This document shows, piece after piece, positions 10,220 through 22,242 of a stretch of 64,000 nt of DNA; position 1 is the first letter of the stretch, and every line of letters starts with the position of its first letter. The stretch spans positions 60,824,125 to 60,888,124 of the forward strand of contig OZ007571.1 of the NCBI GenBank assembly GCA_963931925.1. Direction: 5' to 3'. The notes below the pieces were generated by a model. The model worked only from the letters and a program-made list of their open reading frames with translations, was not told the DNA's origin and did not search any database. The position numbers and the translations under genes were made by a program. This stretch comes from Onchidella celtica (lineage: Eukaryota > Mollusca > Gastropoda > Systellommatophora > Onchidiidae).

Positions 10220-10380
10220 GAGAAACCAGGGAGGGGAGGGGAGAAACAGAGAGAGACAGGATAGAGAGACGGGGGGACAAGATAGAGAGAGTCAGAAAGA
10301 GAGACAGACAGATAAAAGAGAGCCAGAGAGAGAGAGAGAGAGAGAAACTCACAGACAGACAGATAGATAGATAGATAGAT
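10220..10380 (+). repeat. Compound (GA)n-(ACAG)n-(ATAG)n tract
   Basis: A purine-rich tract passes through GA, GACA and GATA motifs into the perfect GGAT array that follows. This is a typical microsatellite birth gradient. Confidence 0.9.
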
Positions 10381-10814
10381 GGATGGATGGATGGATGGAT
10401 GGATGGATGGATGGATGGATGGATGGATGGATGGATGGATGGATGGATGGATGGATGGATGGATGGATGGATGGATGGATGGATGGATGGATGGATGGAT
10501 GGATGGATGGATGGATGGATGGATGGATGGATGGATGGATGGATGGATGGATGGATGGATGGATGGATGGATGGATGGATGGATGGATGGATGGATGGAT
10601 GGATGGATGGATGGATGGATGGATGGATGGATGGATGGATGGATGGATGGATGGATGGATGGATGGATGGATGGATGGATGGATGGATGGATGGATGGAT
10701 GGATGGATGGATGGATGGATGGATGGATGGATGGATGGATGGATGGATGGATGGATGGATGGATGGATGGATGGATGGATGGATGGATGGATGGATGGAT
10801 GGATGGATGGATGG
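10381..10814 (+). repeat. Perfect (GGAT)n array, about 108 units
   Basis: 434 bp of GGAT contain no interruption. All forward and most reverse frames are open across it (Met-Asp-Gly-Trp or Ile-His-Pro-Ser), so long frames here are artefacts. The array is cut at 10814 by a LINE, and GGAT repeats resume at 11901. Confidence 0.98.
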
Positions 10815-11637
10815 AAGCCAGTTTGTGGATATAAACAACACATTTTCCAAATTACTCACAACAAACACAGGAGCGCCACAAGGCTGCGTGCTGTCACCTG
10901 CCTTGTATACATTGTATACAAATGATTTCACTGTGACACACAACAACGTTTACCTTCTTAAATTTGCCGACGACTCTGCTATTTTAGGCCTTTTACCTAA
11001 CTCTGGCCACGAATATTCTAACATTGTACAATCCTTTCATTGTTGGTGTAATAACAACTATCTTCTACTGAATGTTAAGAAAACAAAAGAGCTTGTTTTT
11101 GACTTTAGGAAAAATAACAACGATCCTGTTTGCCCTCTTACTATCAACAATGAAGAGGTTGAAATTGTCACAGAGGCCAAATATCTTGGCATTACTATTG
11201 ATTCATTGCTTAACTGGCATGCGCATGTAACATACGTATACAAGAAAGCCAACCAGCGCATGTATTTCCTCAGAAAGCTCCGCTTTTTAAAAGTTAGCAA
11301 AAGCATTCTGAAAATATTTTACACCATGGCTATTCAGAGCGTTTTGATGTATGGAGTTGTCTGTTGGGGAGGAAACATCTTACAAAAAGATAAAAATAAG
11401 ATCAATAATTTAATTAAAAAAGCATCCAAAATTTGTATCTGTGATCTGCCATATTTTGATGAGCTGTACACTGGTGCTTGTATTAAAAAAGCTAATATTA
11501 TTATAAATGACCCCCAACATCCCCTGAACAAGGAATATATAAGATCTGTAAGAAGTTTAAGGCTGTTGTCAAAGAAAACTAAAACTGAGCGCTACTTTAA
11601 ATCGTTTATTCCATCATCAACTAGGATGTTACAATAA
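10815..11637 (+). pseudogene. Rex1-like reverse transcriptase, C-terminal part
   Basis: About 270 uninterrupted codons encode RT motifs: [17 protein letters not shown], the catalytic box [11 protein letters not shown] (the usual Asp-Asp pair is intact), [14 protein letters not shown] and [11 protein letters not shown]-terminal region ends near [10 protein letters not shown], closely resembling fish-type Rex1/Babar ORF2 ends. The protein would copy element RNA at a nicked chromosomal site. The endonuclease domain and RT fingers are missing, and there is no proper start codon: the open frame merely runs in from the GGAT repeat. The absence of stops and frameshifts over the whole fragment points to a recent insertion. 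The clade call rests on remembered family motifs and could shift within the Jockey superfamily. Confidence 0.8.
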
Positions 11638-11900
11638 TGTCGTCATCTTGATCGTAATCTGTGCACAGTTGAATTATGTCCTGCGTGTCAGGTCAATGTG
11701 TTTTAGTTAGGGAAGCATATTGTGTGCACTGTTAATTTTGTTAATTTAGTTAATTTATCAGTGTGTGTGTATATATGTGTGTGTGCGCGCTATGTATCAT
11801 ACTTTCTGCTTCTGTAACTATATTGTTATGTATTCAATGATCAAAACAAATTTCCTTGTACAAGGACGAATAAAATTTATCTTATCTTATCTTATCTTAT
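10815..11900 (+). mobile_element. Rex1-like LINE inserted in (GGAT)n
   Basis: This 5'-truncated non-LTR retrotransposon starts within the reverse transcriptase and ends with a (CTTAT)n tail at 11877-11900. GGAT repeats lie directly on both sides, so it landed inside the microsatellite. Target duplication cannot be scored because the target is itself repetitive. Confidence 0.85.
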
Positions 11901-12041
11901 GGATGGATGGATGGATGGACGTATGGATGGATGGATGGATAGATAGATGGACATGGATGGATGGATGGACGGATGGATGAATGGATGGACGGGTGGATGA
12001 ATGGATGGACGGACTGACGGACGGACGGATGGATGGATGGA
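11901..12041 (+). repeat. (GGAT)n array, imperfect right part
   Basis: GGAT units with GGAC, GATA and ATGA variants continue the array interrupted by the LINE. This side is much more degenerate than the left side. Confidence 0.95.
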
Positions 12042-12533
12042 CAGAGAAAACGTGGAGGTTTGGAGGCTTACGTAACACAAAGAAGGAAAACCAATACCGT
12101 TACTGCGTTAGGAATGCAGAAACCATACTAAAAGGATTATTTCCAATAGGATCAGTTTTTGCCTCATAATCTCCCCGCTGTGCTTTCTCCGCTTGTCTCT
12201 TCAGCCCAGAGATAACTTACACTGCAGCCTAGAGAGATCTGGTTATATTCCAGTAGGGGAGGCGGAAGGGAGAACATCATGTAATGAGGATATGAATTAA
12301 TGTCTCTGGTTTCTGGCCTCGCTTCTTTCCTTCTCTTTGTCTTTCCAGCCAGTGCCTGCTTATTCCTGTCCCTGTATTGTCTCATTTCTTTCTCTCTATC
12401 TTTCGCTGTGTCAATATTTGTCTGTCTGTTCTCAATCCCCCACAGCCCCGTCTATTCTCTGTGTATGGCCATATCGGCCACGTCCTATCTACTACAATAT
12501 TTAATTCCACCTCTTCTTCTTTAACCCCTTTAT

Positions 12534-12534
<1 letters not shown>

Positions 12535-12611
<77 letters not shown>

Positions 12612-12625
12612 TCTCTCTCTCTCTT
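12535..12625 (+). repeat. (CT)n microsatellite
   Basis: Near-perfect CT run. A C homopolymer follows at 12680-12691. Confidence 0.95.
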
Positions 12626-12984
12626 TCTGTCTTTCTTTCCAGAGTCCATCTCGTCAATGACATGCCCCCTCAAATAATACCCCCCCCCCCCACAAATTCC
12701 GTAGCATCACATGCAGTTTCTCCTCATGTCGCCTGTGTTACCTTTCGTTATTTATCAGTCACAGTTGGTCTTTTCTCAAAACCAACATGTTATATGTCTA
12801 CTGTCTGATATATATAGGTACATTCACATACAGCACGTCCATGCCGAAATTAGGTCAAATGATGGGTGCTTCATTGAAAGATAATGATTACATTAAAAAG
12901 AACTTTTTTCTATAAATTCTAATATTTGGCCTGACAACGCATGATCAATAAGAAATGAATAGTTTCATAGCTTAGATACAGTTG

Positions 12985-13560
12985 CTAATAATAAAAATAA
13001 TACACAGTATTTATATATATCTATAGCACTTCCTCCTGTTAGCAACCAAACTCAAAGCACTTTACAACATTTATATCATTTGTATAAATCACACACACAA
13101 TACACAGGCATACTCAGGAAAAACAAAAGCTTGATGGACATTCAGTGTGTAAAAAGTTGACTCTTCGGCTGATGTTTAGAAGTCTTAAAATTATCAATCT
13201 CTCTCAAAAACAGTGCATGGCAGAGCAGAGACATTCCAAATCTGGGACCCTTGGTAGGACTTTTTTTTTACACCCATGGCCTCAAGGGACATCATAGAAA
13301 TTTTAAACTTTTTAAAGTCTGCAGATGATCTAAGATGTCGTGATGGTACCTAGGGAGTCAGAATATCAGTTGTTTGTGCGTTTTTGTACGTGCCGCCCAC
13401 ATTTGTGACACAGGGTAGCCATTTTGTCCGTTTTTCTACCGGTAGCCAGTGCAAGCTCCGCAGTAAAGGTGATGCATTCATCTCTTTTCCTTTTCTTAAG
13501 GATTAACCGTGCTGCATTATCCTGTACTAGATCTATTTGCAGTTTTTAAATTTTTTTGTC
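12985..13560 (-). mobile_element. CR1/L2-like LINE 3' end (reverse strand), decayed
   Basis: Read on the reverse strand, the fragment encodes recognisable pieces of the CR1/L2 C-terminal region. These are an NAARLIL-like segment with the basic run that follows, then ATLCHKC, then a region matching the FKxSLKTHLF-like end, in several frames and with stops. The terminal sequence resembles the gcgctatataaat plus TTA-rich tail of the element at 770-1951. It is the same clade but much older. Confidence 0.7.
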
Positions 13561-13930
13561 TGCGGTAATGACGGAAAAAGTAGAAAAAAACAACAACAAC
13601 GTGTGGCAGAGCTCTAGCGTTTCTCTCTTTCAGTAATATAACAGATTATTATTTCCCTGTGTGTGTACTAACACGGACGTTAACACTATGTGGGCGCGCT
13701 AGTGTTGCTAATGAGCACAGACAACGCCCTCGCCCTGAAACAAGTTCCTAATGAACGCAACATGATACCGCAGGTTATTAATATCATGGCAGCATACAGG
13801 AACAGAGGCGTGGCATTATATCATGCAGTAACATACAGAGGGGTCCACTAGAATGGAAGACAATGGGCTGGAAGGGGTTTGGAGAGGGGGGAATCTGCTT
13901 TTAAAACAACATCATTTAATGCGGCTGTGA
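13561..13930. other. Unassigned DNA
   Basis: Nothing recognisable was seen. Confidence 0.3.
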
Positions 13931-13944
13931 CTGTTGTTGAAGTT

Positions 13945-14060
13945 ACTATATTTATATATAAAAATCGATTTTTCGAATGTTTGATGACTGCAGTCTTACT
14001 CTTAGGGGACGGTGACAATATTGTATATCGTGTAATATTACGAAGAGTCATCTTTCTCTC
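13945..14060 (+). repeat. Dispersed repeat R5, copy 1
   Basis: The block aaaatcgatttttcgaat, followed by a cttaggggacggtgac-like segment, is shared in the same orientation with 57228-57300. The family is unassigned. Confidence 0.5.
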
Positions 14061-14179
14061 TCTGTTTCATTTCCTAAGCACAGAGCAGGCCTGTGTTTTG
14101 TTACATTATAGTTTTACGTCAACAGTAATTTCTCTGACTGTCTATCTTATTCTGTTTCTGTCTCTCTGATTTCTGTGCC

Positions 14180-14440
14180 TGTCATTCTGTCTGTCTGTCT
14201 GACTCCAAGTCCACATTTCCGTCTGTCTGATTCCACATCTCTGTTCCCGTCTGCCTGATTCAATGTCTGTCTTCCAATCTGTCTATAATAATATCTACCG
14301 TATCTTTCTGTCTATCTGATTCTATGGCTGACCTTCCGTCTAATTCTATCTGTATTTCTGTTTGTCGAATTCCACGTCTGTCTTTCTGTCTGGTTCGAAT
14401 TGTCTGCCTGATTCGATTGCTGTCTAGATTCGATGTCTGT
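14180..14440 (+). repeat. Degenerate GTCT-based minisatellite
   Basis: Loose repeats of a roughly 35-bp unit built from gtctgtctgattc and related strings. Confidence 0.6.
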
Positions 14441-14578
14441 AGTTCTAAAGGTCCACAGACATATAAAAACATGAATTTTGTGATGTAGGTCACAGTACAC
14501 CATTCTTTACAGAAACCACAATTACCGCCTGTTCCAGCACTTTGGGAAGGCCAACAACGGCCACATTGTCATTATGTT

Positions 14579-14660
14579 TTTCCTTCCAGTGTTTCTCTTT
14601 TCCTTCCAGTGTTTCTCTTTTCCTTCCAGTGTTTCTCTTTTCCTTCCAGTGTTTCTCTTT
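14579..14660 (+). repeat. 20-bp minisatellite, four units
   Basis: Four near-identical copies of tccttccagtgtttctcttt, ending in a C homopolymer. Confidence 0.95.
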
Positions 14661-14669
14661 CCCCCCCCC

Positions 14670-15920
14670 CCTGTCTCTCTCTACATCCCTCCCATAAACA
14701 CTACCATATCGATGTCCATGGCCCCAGGGACAAAGTGACCAAGTCTAGAAAGGTCGTTAAACTTTACCAGAAGAAAACCCGTTGATAGGGCAAACAAAGA
14801 CAGGCGGTTTGATCAGTTAGATCGCATTATTGTATGTCTATTGGTTTACTTGCCTGTGTCAGCCTCATTCTTTCTCTCTCCGTTTATTACTTAACTCCAT
14901 TGTCTTGTCTTTGACATCACTTTCCTTTTTTCCCTGAGCTCTGCCTTTCTTCTCCTTTTCGCTCTCTCTGTTTATTACTTAACTCCATTGTCTTCTCTCA
15001 TTCTCCTCCTTTCTTTCGCCCCCCCCTCTCTCTCTCTCCGAGGCTGATTGGTAGACACAACTGGTTAGTGGTAGGGTCTCCTGACCTCTTGTCCTATCAT
15101 TTGATAGAATAATAATACTGTCTAATGTTTTGCGTTTTCCCAACACAACTTGAACGTTACAGTTCGTTGTGCTTTCTCCACACTCAAACCTATCTCTCCC
15201 TGTCCCCCCCCCCCTCTCTCTCTGTCTCTCCTCTCTTTCTCTGCCCACCCTTCTCTATCCCAGCTTTCGCCTTTCCTGCGGGGTCCTTTCTGCATTCCGT
15301 CAAAATATTATTTTAACACTTGAAATCGTCTCAGAAATATTTCATGTTGATTTTTAAAAAGTATTGATTTCGCCAGGCCCACTCACATTTAATGAATCAT
15401 GCACCAAGTATAAGATTTTTAAAAAAAGCAAAAACAAATCTATTTGAGTGTCGCTCTCTGCCAGGACCAACACGACGGGTGTTACTGTCACACTTCCGCC
15501 TTCAAACAACGTAGTGAGTGCAGTCGGACCGGAAAGCACTCATCCCCCTGGGTCAGACGTTTGACCTTTTGAGAATGACGTCACGCTCGTACGATGAAAT
15601 GCCATTAAGTCATGTTTCACCTTTTTCGGGTAAACTCAGAAAAAAAAGGGGGAGGGGGAGAGGGCGGCGGAAGCACGTTTATCCCAGCGGAAAAACAACT
15701 GTAAAGTTTCAAGAGGATTCATGTAGCAATAACGACGCAAGTGGACACACAGGTTTCATCAAAACTTTCATTAGTTGTATCAGATAAATGTATAACTAAT
15801 GTATTAATTGCCTGTTTCCTTTTCTAAAACAAATTCGGTTTTCAGAGAAAGATCATTCTGTGTCCTTCATGGACAATGTCATTTATGTATCGATATCATC
15901 ATAACCTGCAATCAGAATTG
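14670..15920. other. Unassigned DNA with CT-rich patches
   Basis: A short direct repeat (gtttattacttaactccatt) occurs at about 14882 and 14970. CT and C runs occur near 15010-15050 and 15190-15240. No gene was recognised. Confidence 0.4.
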
Positions 15921-15929
15921 CTTGGCATG

Positions 15930-16245
15930 TGAATGTAAAAAACTTGCCAGGTAAATATGTGAATGTAATAACTTGACATATAAAACTTGGCAAATGAATA
16001 TAAAACTTGACATATGAATGTAAAACTTGGCAAGTGAATATAAAACTTGACATATGAATGTAAAACTTGGCAAGTGAATATAAAACTTGACATATGAATG
16101 TAAAACTTGGCAAGTGGTTATAAAACTTGACATATGAATTTAAAACTTGGCAAGTGAATATAAAACTTGACATACGAATGTAAAACTTGGCGGCAAGTGA
16201 TTATAAAGCTTGACATATGAATGTAAAACTTGCCATGTTAATGTG
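15930..16245 (+). repeat. 20/40-bp minisatellite
   Basis: The 40-bp unit consists of two related 20-bp halves, cttgacatatgaatgtaaaa and cttggcaagtgaatataaaa, repeated about seven times. This implies duplication of a 20-bp ancestor into a dimer that was then amplified. Confidence 0.95.
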
Positions 16246-16493
16246 AAATAGTTTTTTTTTTTTATCTCATTTTCTCAAAACCCCCTCACAGCAACTTAGA
16301 CATTATTTAGTGTTAAACAACTGACGATTTGAGTTCTGTAACAAAACGCCGTTGCTGCAAAAATTTTGTTCAACATCACATTCAACACATTTTAAAGGAT
16401 GTAATTCCAAATCGAAATGTTCTTAACAAAAACATCATCAAGAAGAATTTCCCATTTCCCATCATAATTTCTAAATAAATAATAAACTACCGC

Positions 16494-16785
16494 GATCTGA
16501 GTTCTTGTTTGTTCAAACTCCACTTTTATTTATTTTTGTTTTGCACAACTGAGAAATTGGACGTTAAACGTTTGTGGCTTTAGTTATAATGATAAAGAGT
16601 TAGAATAAATCGGAACTGTGAAACAGCTTGATAAGTGCCACAACGCATTTTAAATAAGTGTCAAAGTGTGCATTTATTATGTTATACCTTTTCTACATAC
16701 TAAAAGATCTCCAGTTTTTTTGTGTTTTTTTGTTTGTTTGTTCAGAAAATGGAGATAGGACAAACAAGAACTAAGGTGGTCAGAG
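16494..16785 (-). mobile_element. M1 MITE-like element, copy C
   Basis: Full-length copy on the reverse strand with both ends (gagttcttgtttgttc and gacaaacaagaactaagg). A T-rich expansion lies near each end. Confidence 0.8.
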
Positions 16786-17220
16786 CCACTGAATTTTCCT
16801 GCGTTATTTCACTAGCTAGAGAGGGGAACACTTTGGCTAAATTCACAATAGTGACTTAAGACCTTTTGCTACGGTCTCGAATAGCTACTTGGCCTCCGAG
16901 TATAATATATGGAACATCGTTTACTTTCGATTACGCTAAAACTACATGTGTGCAAAGGGAAATACATTTAGAATGTTTCTAGCGCGCGGAGAGAATCGAT
17001 TTTGTGGGCTGCTTCCTATTGAAATACGGGCATTGATTGAGCTGGGGTTGTCGCTGGGGTCTCGCTCGCTCTCTGCAGCGAGCGCTACTGTCTCAGTCGC
17101 ACTGCGATGTTGGGTGACAAAATATTGGAATAACGGATGTCGACACTGTCAGCTGTCTTTGTCATTTGCTCGTCTTTCTGGACTCCCGCGCAACATATTG
17201 CGGGACGATGGAATAGCGCT
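16786..17220. other. Unassigned DNA
   Basis: Short frames only. No family was recognised. Confidence 0.3.
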
Positions 17221-17224
17221 GTCT

Positions 17225-17640
17225 CTGCTACGACTACCACCACTGCTACTACTACTACTACTGCTGATGCGACTACTGTACTGCTACTACTTCAAAGATC
17301 ATTGTTATCACTGACTATAACAGTCATGTATTCTTTTGCAGTCGCAAATTTAAATCGGTCACTGCTATTGCCAGTGCCACTACCACGACGACTTCAACTA
17401 CTATGACAACAACTACTACTACTGCTACTACGACTACCACAGACTAAGACTGTTATCTCTGACAAAGAATTGTTTTATCTTACTATCCGCAAATTTAATA
17501 ACATAACTGCTATTACTATCAATGATACCACTGCTGCTGCTCCGTAACTACTACTATGCCACCACTATAACCACTTCTGCTACAGTACTATCACTACAGG
17601 GAAAATAGTATTTCAACTATTGCCCACTTCATCCTCAGCA
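17225..17640 (+). repeat. Impure trinucleotide (ACT/CTA)-rich tract
   Basis: Runs of ctactactactgctac-like trinucleotides are separated by diverged spacers. Confidence 0.75.
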
Positions 17641-17845
17641 CAATTAAGTTTATCCATTACTACTAGAGCTAGTACAATTACCTATATGTGAAGGGTTGTC
17701 CTTGACCACAAGGAAGTCGCCGTGGTCGAAACAGATGGTCATTATCAAAGCCAGAACGCCGGTAGTAATTGGTTCCAACGCTACAATCGAATTTCCCTAC
17801 GGTAGAGAAGATCTAGGTCTGCATACAGACAGACAAACACTCCAG

Positions 17846-17877
<32 letters not shown>

Positions 17878-17913
17878 TAGATAGATAAATAGACGATAGA
17901 CAGACAGAATGAC

Positions 17914-17953
<40 letters not shown>

Positions 17954-18020
17954 GATAGATAGATAGACAGACAGACAGACAGATAGACAGAATGACAGAC
18001 AGACAGACCGAAAACTAGAT
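17846..18020 (+). repeat. (GATA)n/(GACA)n microsatellite
   Basis: Alternating GATA and GACA blocks. Confidence 0.95.
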
Positions 18021-18059
18021 AGACCTAATAGGTGGACTGACGGATGGATGGAAAGAGAG

Positions 18060-18480
18060 AACGCTTATAAATTGAACAGAGACAATATTATTTATTCAGA
18101 AAGGTCGGGAACAAAACAATAGAAAGAGTGGGTGTATACAATACTGTGACCTTTCAATTAGATCAGTCAGCCAGGAAGGCTCACGGTAGCTAGCTAGAGG
18201 ATATTATTATATCAGCCACTGTAAAATTTACGAGAATTGTTCGTTTAGAATTGTGTGGTCTCTGCTCACAAATAAATAAATTCTAATCTCTATAGTGGAG
18301 TAATGAATAGCTTGGGGGGAGGCTGGGGTTTGTTCTATGTAGAGTCAGTTCGATTATAACGAGTTACTAGATTGCAGAGAGGTAGACTGGCAATTGTTGT
18401 AGCCGGCGAGTCTGGGAATGAAATATAGGGATGGATCATGGTGTAGAGACAAGACAAAAATAGTCTGCAGTCAGAGACAG
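18060..18480. other. Unassigned DNA
   Basis: Nothing recognisable was seen. Confidence 0.3.
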
Positions 18481-18534
18481 ACAGAACCATAGATATCTAT
18501 GGACAGAACAGATATAGACAAGACACGCAGGCCG

Positions 18535-18660
18535 ACAGAACGACAGACAGACAGACAGACAGCGGAAAGACAGACATTCAGACAAGCATGCAGACAGACC
18601 AACCGGCGTGCAGACAGACAGATGGACAGACAGAGACAAGCAGATAGACAGACAGTTTCA
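18535..18660 (+). repeat. (GACA)n compound microsatellite
   Basis: Imperfect GACA repeats with GCAT- and GGAC-type interruptions. Confidence 0.85.
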
Positions 18661-18754
18661 CCCGCAGACAAATTAAACACGAACGAACTACATCGTACGC
18701 ACTTTTCGCCTCATCCATTTCTAATCATAATAGCCAATAGGCGACATCCCTATT

Positions 18755-19210
18755 AGTACTATCACGGTCGTGGAACTGGCCAGAATCCAGTTCACCATCT
18801 TGTACTAACACAGCACAGCAACACACACATGCCCCACATAATCACAGACAGACACACAGACAAAAATTCACACACACAGAACATATTAAGCAATTACATA
18901 CTAGGCGACATAATGTTTCATCACAGACGTGGAACTGGCCATTATCCAGTTCACCATCTTGTAGAACTTTGCACTGATTCAGAGCACAGCAACGTACACT
19001 AACACGCATACAGACCACACATAGACAGACCGACAGAAACACACAGACACACCAAACACAATCATAATAATTACTAGGCGACATATATATTATTGTTTCA
19101 TCACAGTCGTGGAACTGGTCAGAATCCCATTCACTTTCTTGTAATGACTCAGAGCACTGCAACACGCACACAGTCATTCATACACATAGACAGACCGTCA
19201 GAAACACACA
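18755..19210 (+). repeat. Three long tandem units of 155-176 bp
   Basis: The core cgtggaactgg recurs at about 18768, 18930 and 19109. Each is followed by a ccagttcaccatcttgta-like segment and then a CA-rich spacer. Units are diverged. Confidence 0.8.
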
Positions 19211-19900
19211 CACACATATACCCACACACACAAGCAATCGCACTCACAGGAACTGTAACTTAAGCCGTTCGAGGGCGGCTCCAATTTCAGTTCAAGCCAG
19301 CTCATTAAGTACGGCTTACAGCAGTGTTCAAATAAATCTCGCTTTTTATGAACGAACGAAAGCCCCGGCACGAAATTTTGAAATGACAGCGTGGAAGGAA
19401 TGGAAGAACATGGAGTATATGGACAAATACACCGGAAGAATACAGAACTAACACAGAATAAGAACAACAACACACGCACATTCACACATTACACAAAAAT
19501 ACACAGTATGACATAGGACACTTACCTCAACACAGCCTGTCGAAAAGGTTCACTCTGGAGATCTCTGGCGGTGGAATATTTTGCTACAAGATTTATGCAC
19601 GTATACAACTGAGAGCAATTCAGATCAATTTGTTTCTGACTAATTTGTTATAAATTAAATGTGAAAAGATGTGATGAGTGAGCAGTCCCCCTGGCTCTGA
19701 AAAACAGACTCGAGAGTGTGTGAGAGGAAAAAACCCAACACGCCGGCCGGTTACACACAGGCAGTCACGAAGAGAACCCGAGTGATGTGCTCGAAGGCAG
19801 GGTGAGTGCTTGCTAGCTAGCAGCAGAGGTCCCCACAGCGCTGGCACGTGTAGAAGGGTCGACTCACTCACTCACTCACGGACCGCGCGCCGGGCTGGGG
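19211..19900. other. Unassigned DNA
   Basis: No gene or repeat was recognised. Confidence 0.3.
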
Positions 19901-19908
19901 TGTACAGT

Positions 19909-20284
19909 GTATGAATCAGCACTCCGTCTGTCCATCCAAGCGCACACACAACACCGCCAGAGAGGACTGTGGGGAGCCGGAGAGGGAGGGAGGAATGCAA
20001 AAGGAGGATGAAGGAGAGAGGGGGGTATGAAATATGAATCAGCACTCCATCCAAGCGCACACACAACACTGCCAGAGAGGACGAGGGAATGAGGGGCTAT
20101 GATGTATGAATCAGCACTCCATCTGTCCATCCAAGCGCACACACGTCACTGCCAGGGAGGACCTGACCGTGGGGAGAGGAAAGGGACTGTGAAAGAAGAT
20201 GAAACAGAGAGGGGCTATGTTTTCAATCAGCGCTCCATCTGTCCATCCAAACGAATAACCTTGTCAGGGAGGACCGTAGGGCTT

Positions 20285-20285
<1 letters not shown>
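19909..20285 (+). repeat. Four degenerate tandem units with atccaagcgcacacac
   Basis: The segment tgaatcagcactcc, then tccatccaagcgcacacac, then gccagagaggac recurs at about 19911, 20036, 20106 and 20226. G/A-rich spacers of unequal length separate the units. Confidence 0.85.
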
Positions 20286-20287
<2 letters not shown>

Positions 20288-20318
<31 letters not shown>

Positions 20319-20320
20319 AT
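20288..20320 (+). repeat. (CT)n microsatellite
   Basis: Short perfect CT run. Confidence 0.9.
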
Positions 20321-20329
20321 GTATAAAAA

Positions 20330-21240
20330 TTGTATGGCAAAGGAGCTTGAGGGAGAAGAGGGGGTGGGAGGATGCTACTGTGTGTCACTACACCCGTATG
20401 TTACGCATGCATGAGTATGTAGGTGTGTGTGTGCGCAGTGTCTGTGACCAAAGCCCTGAGTTCTATGTCGCCTAGCAACGACAGTGGGTCGGGGGGGGTG
20501 GGCGTGGGGGGGGGGGGAGCTTCTCAAATTAATGGCATCGTGCCATCTCGGGGAAAAGGGGTGGGGAGAATAACGTGTGTATGTGGAGGGTAGATTTCGG
20601 TACTATAACCGACGCCGGTAACCCTGTCGTCACCAGCGGATCCACGTAGGAACGATGTCAGTTCTATATGCAAACTTGACGACAGTCCTATGCATCTGAT
20701 TTCCCTAGGGGTTGCTGGCTTGCTTTGCTCGCTAATCAGCGGCGTGTTATGTACGGATTTGGATCTCCCCACCTTTCATAAAATTCAGGCATGGCCGTTC
20801 ACACATAGACAAAATATAACCCCTCTAGTATTCCATACTGCTCCAAACAATTATTGTTAGATTTCATTTATGTCACCAAAATTGGTATGTAGACGGTCAT
20901 GTAATACTCCGCCACCATGTTGCGTAAAAGTAATTTCAGAACCAGGAAAAGCGCATACCTTTTATGAAGTCAAATGAAAGTAAGCTACTGCCTTCAGTGT
21001 TCGTTTTTTTGTTTTGTTTTCAGCATAAATCTTTCCCGCACATCAACGGGTTGGGGGAGGATGAGTGTGTGTGAAACTATATTATTGCAAAGACACGGTG
21101 CGTTCGTTAAAATGATGTTAATTAGTGTGTTAAGCTTTAGAAATACATGTACATGATACCCGGAGACGACAGAAACATTCTGCAATAAATTTTTAAGGCC
21201 AATATGAATTTCCTTTTAGTTATCAGACAAAGTAGATTTT
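20330..21240. other. Unassigned DNA
   Basis: G homopolymers occur around 20490-20518. No gene was recognised. Confidence 0.3.
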
Positions 21241-21299
21241 TTTTTTTTCAAATTAGATAAACAAACAGATAGACACGTACACACGCACACAAACACACA

Positions 21300-21441
21300 C
21301 ATAGACAGAGAAAGACAGTAAGAGAGAGGGCGAAAGAGAGTAAGAGAGAGAGAGAGAGAGAAAGCGAGAAAGAAAGAGAGAGAAAGAGAGAGAGAGAGAG
21401 AGAAAGAAAGAGAGAGAAAGAGAGAGAGAGCGAGAGAGAGA

Positions 21442-21487
<46 letters not shown>

Positions 21488-21525
21488 GAGAGAGACGCAG
21501 AGAGGTAGAGAGAGACAGAGAAAGA
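21300..21525 (+). repeat. (GA)n microsatellite
   Basis: Long purine-only GA/GAAA tract with rare GC interruptions. Confidence 0.95.
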
Positions 21526-22190
21526 GAATTTAAAAAAAAATTAAATGAAAATGAAAATTGAAAATCAACAAAAATAATAATCATCATCTGGAGCGGTCGC
21601 AAACACAGACTGCTCAGGTCCGATATTTCCAGTTTTTTTGTTTTCTTTTGTTACTCGTGGATACAGATGACAGCTCTAATTCTACACCACTGTGTTAAAA
21701 TATCCTGCCACTCAACACAATAGAGATTAATACAATAAAATACATTGTCATCAACACATTTATCTCACGTCGCCCTTTTCCGTACATAATCAAGTTTTTG
21801 TTTTTTTTCATTTCCTCCTGGCAAATTGACTTTCCTAGACATGGGCGGCTTGTGCCATAGGCCATCGAAACGAACACCTGTATCCTACATTGTTAAATAC
21901 AGCAGCCCTTTGTTAATCAAGTCAAGTTTTGCTCTCTTTAGCTCAATGAATCCATGTCAAAACTTCCCCCATTGTCTGCCTAGAGTAAGCGGAAACGTTT
22001 AAGATAAGTGCAGTCAGCAAAGTGCCCTGATGAGCTTACAGATAGATTTCTGTGTCCAAAGTTAAAAAAAAGAAGAAAAATCCACATAGTATTCTAATCT
22101 CTTATTCTTGTTTCCTTTTCTAAGGCTTCCATCCGGTGCCACGCCTTGTCGATCTAGTGCCTTTCATTCTTCCGATATGGCGAGGGGGGA
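21526..22190. other. Unassigned DNA
   Basis: Nothing recognisable was seen. Confidence 0.3.
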
Positions 22191-22199
22191 GGGGTGGGG

Positions 22200-22204
22200 G
22201 GGGG

Positions 22205-22242
<38 letters not shown>

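Noticed and set aside
10203-11637. Long open frames with Met-Asp-Gly-Trp or Ile-His-Pro-Ser repeats
   Set aside because: They come from the GGAT period; several frames on both strands are open together. Only the part after 10814 is real RT coding sequence.
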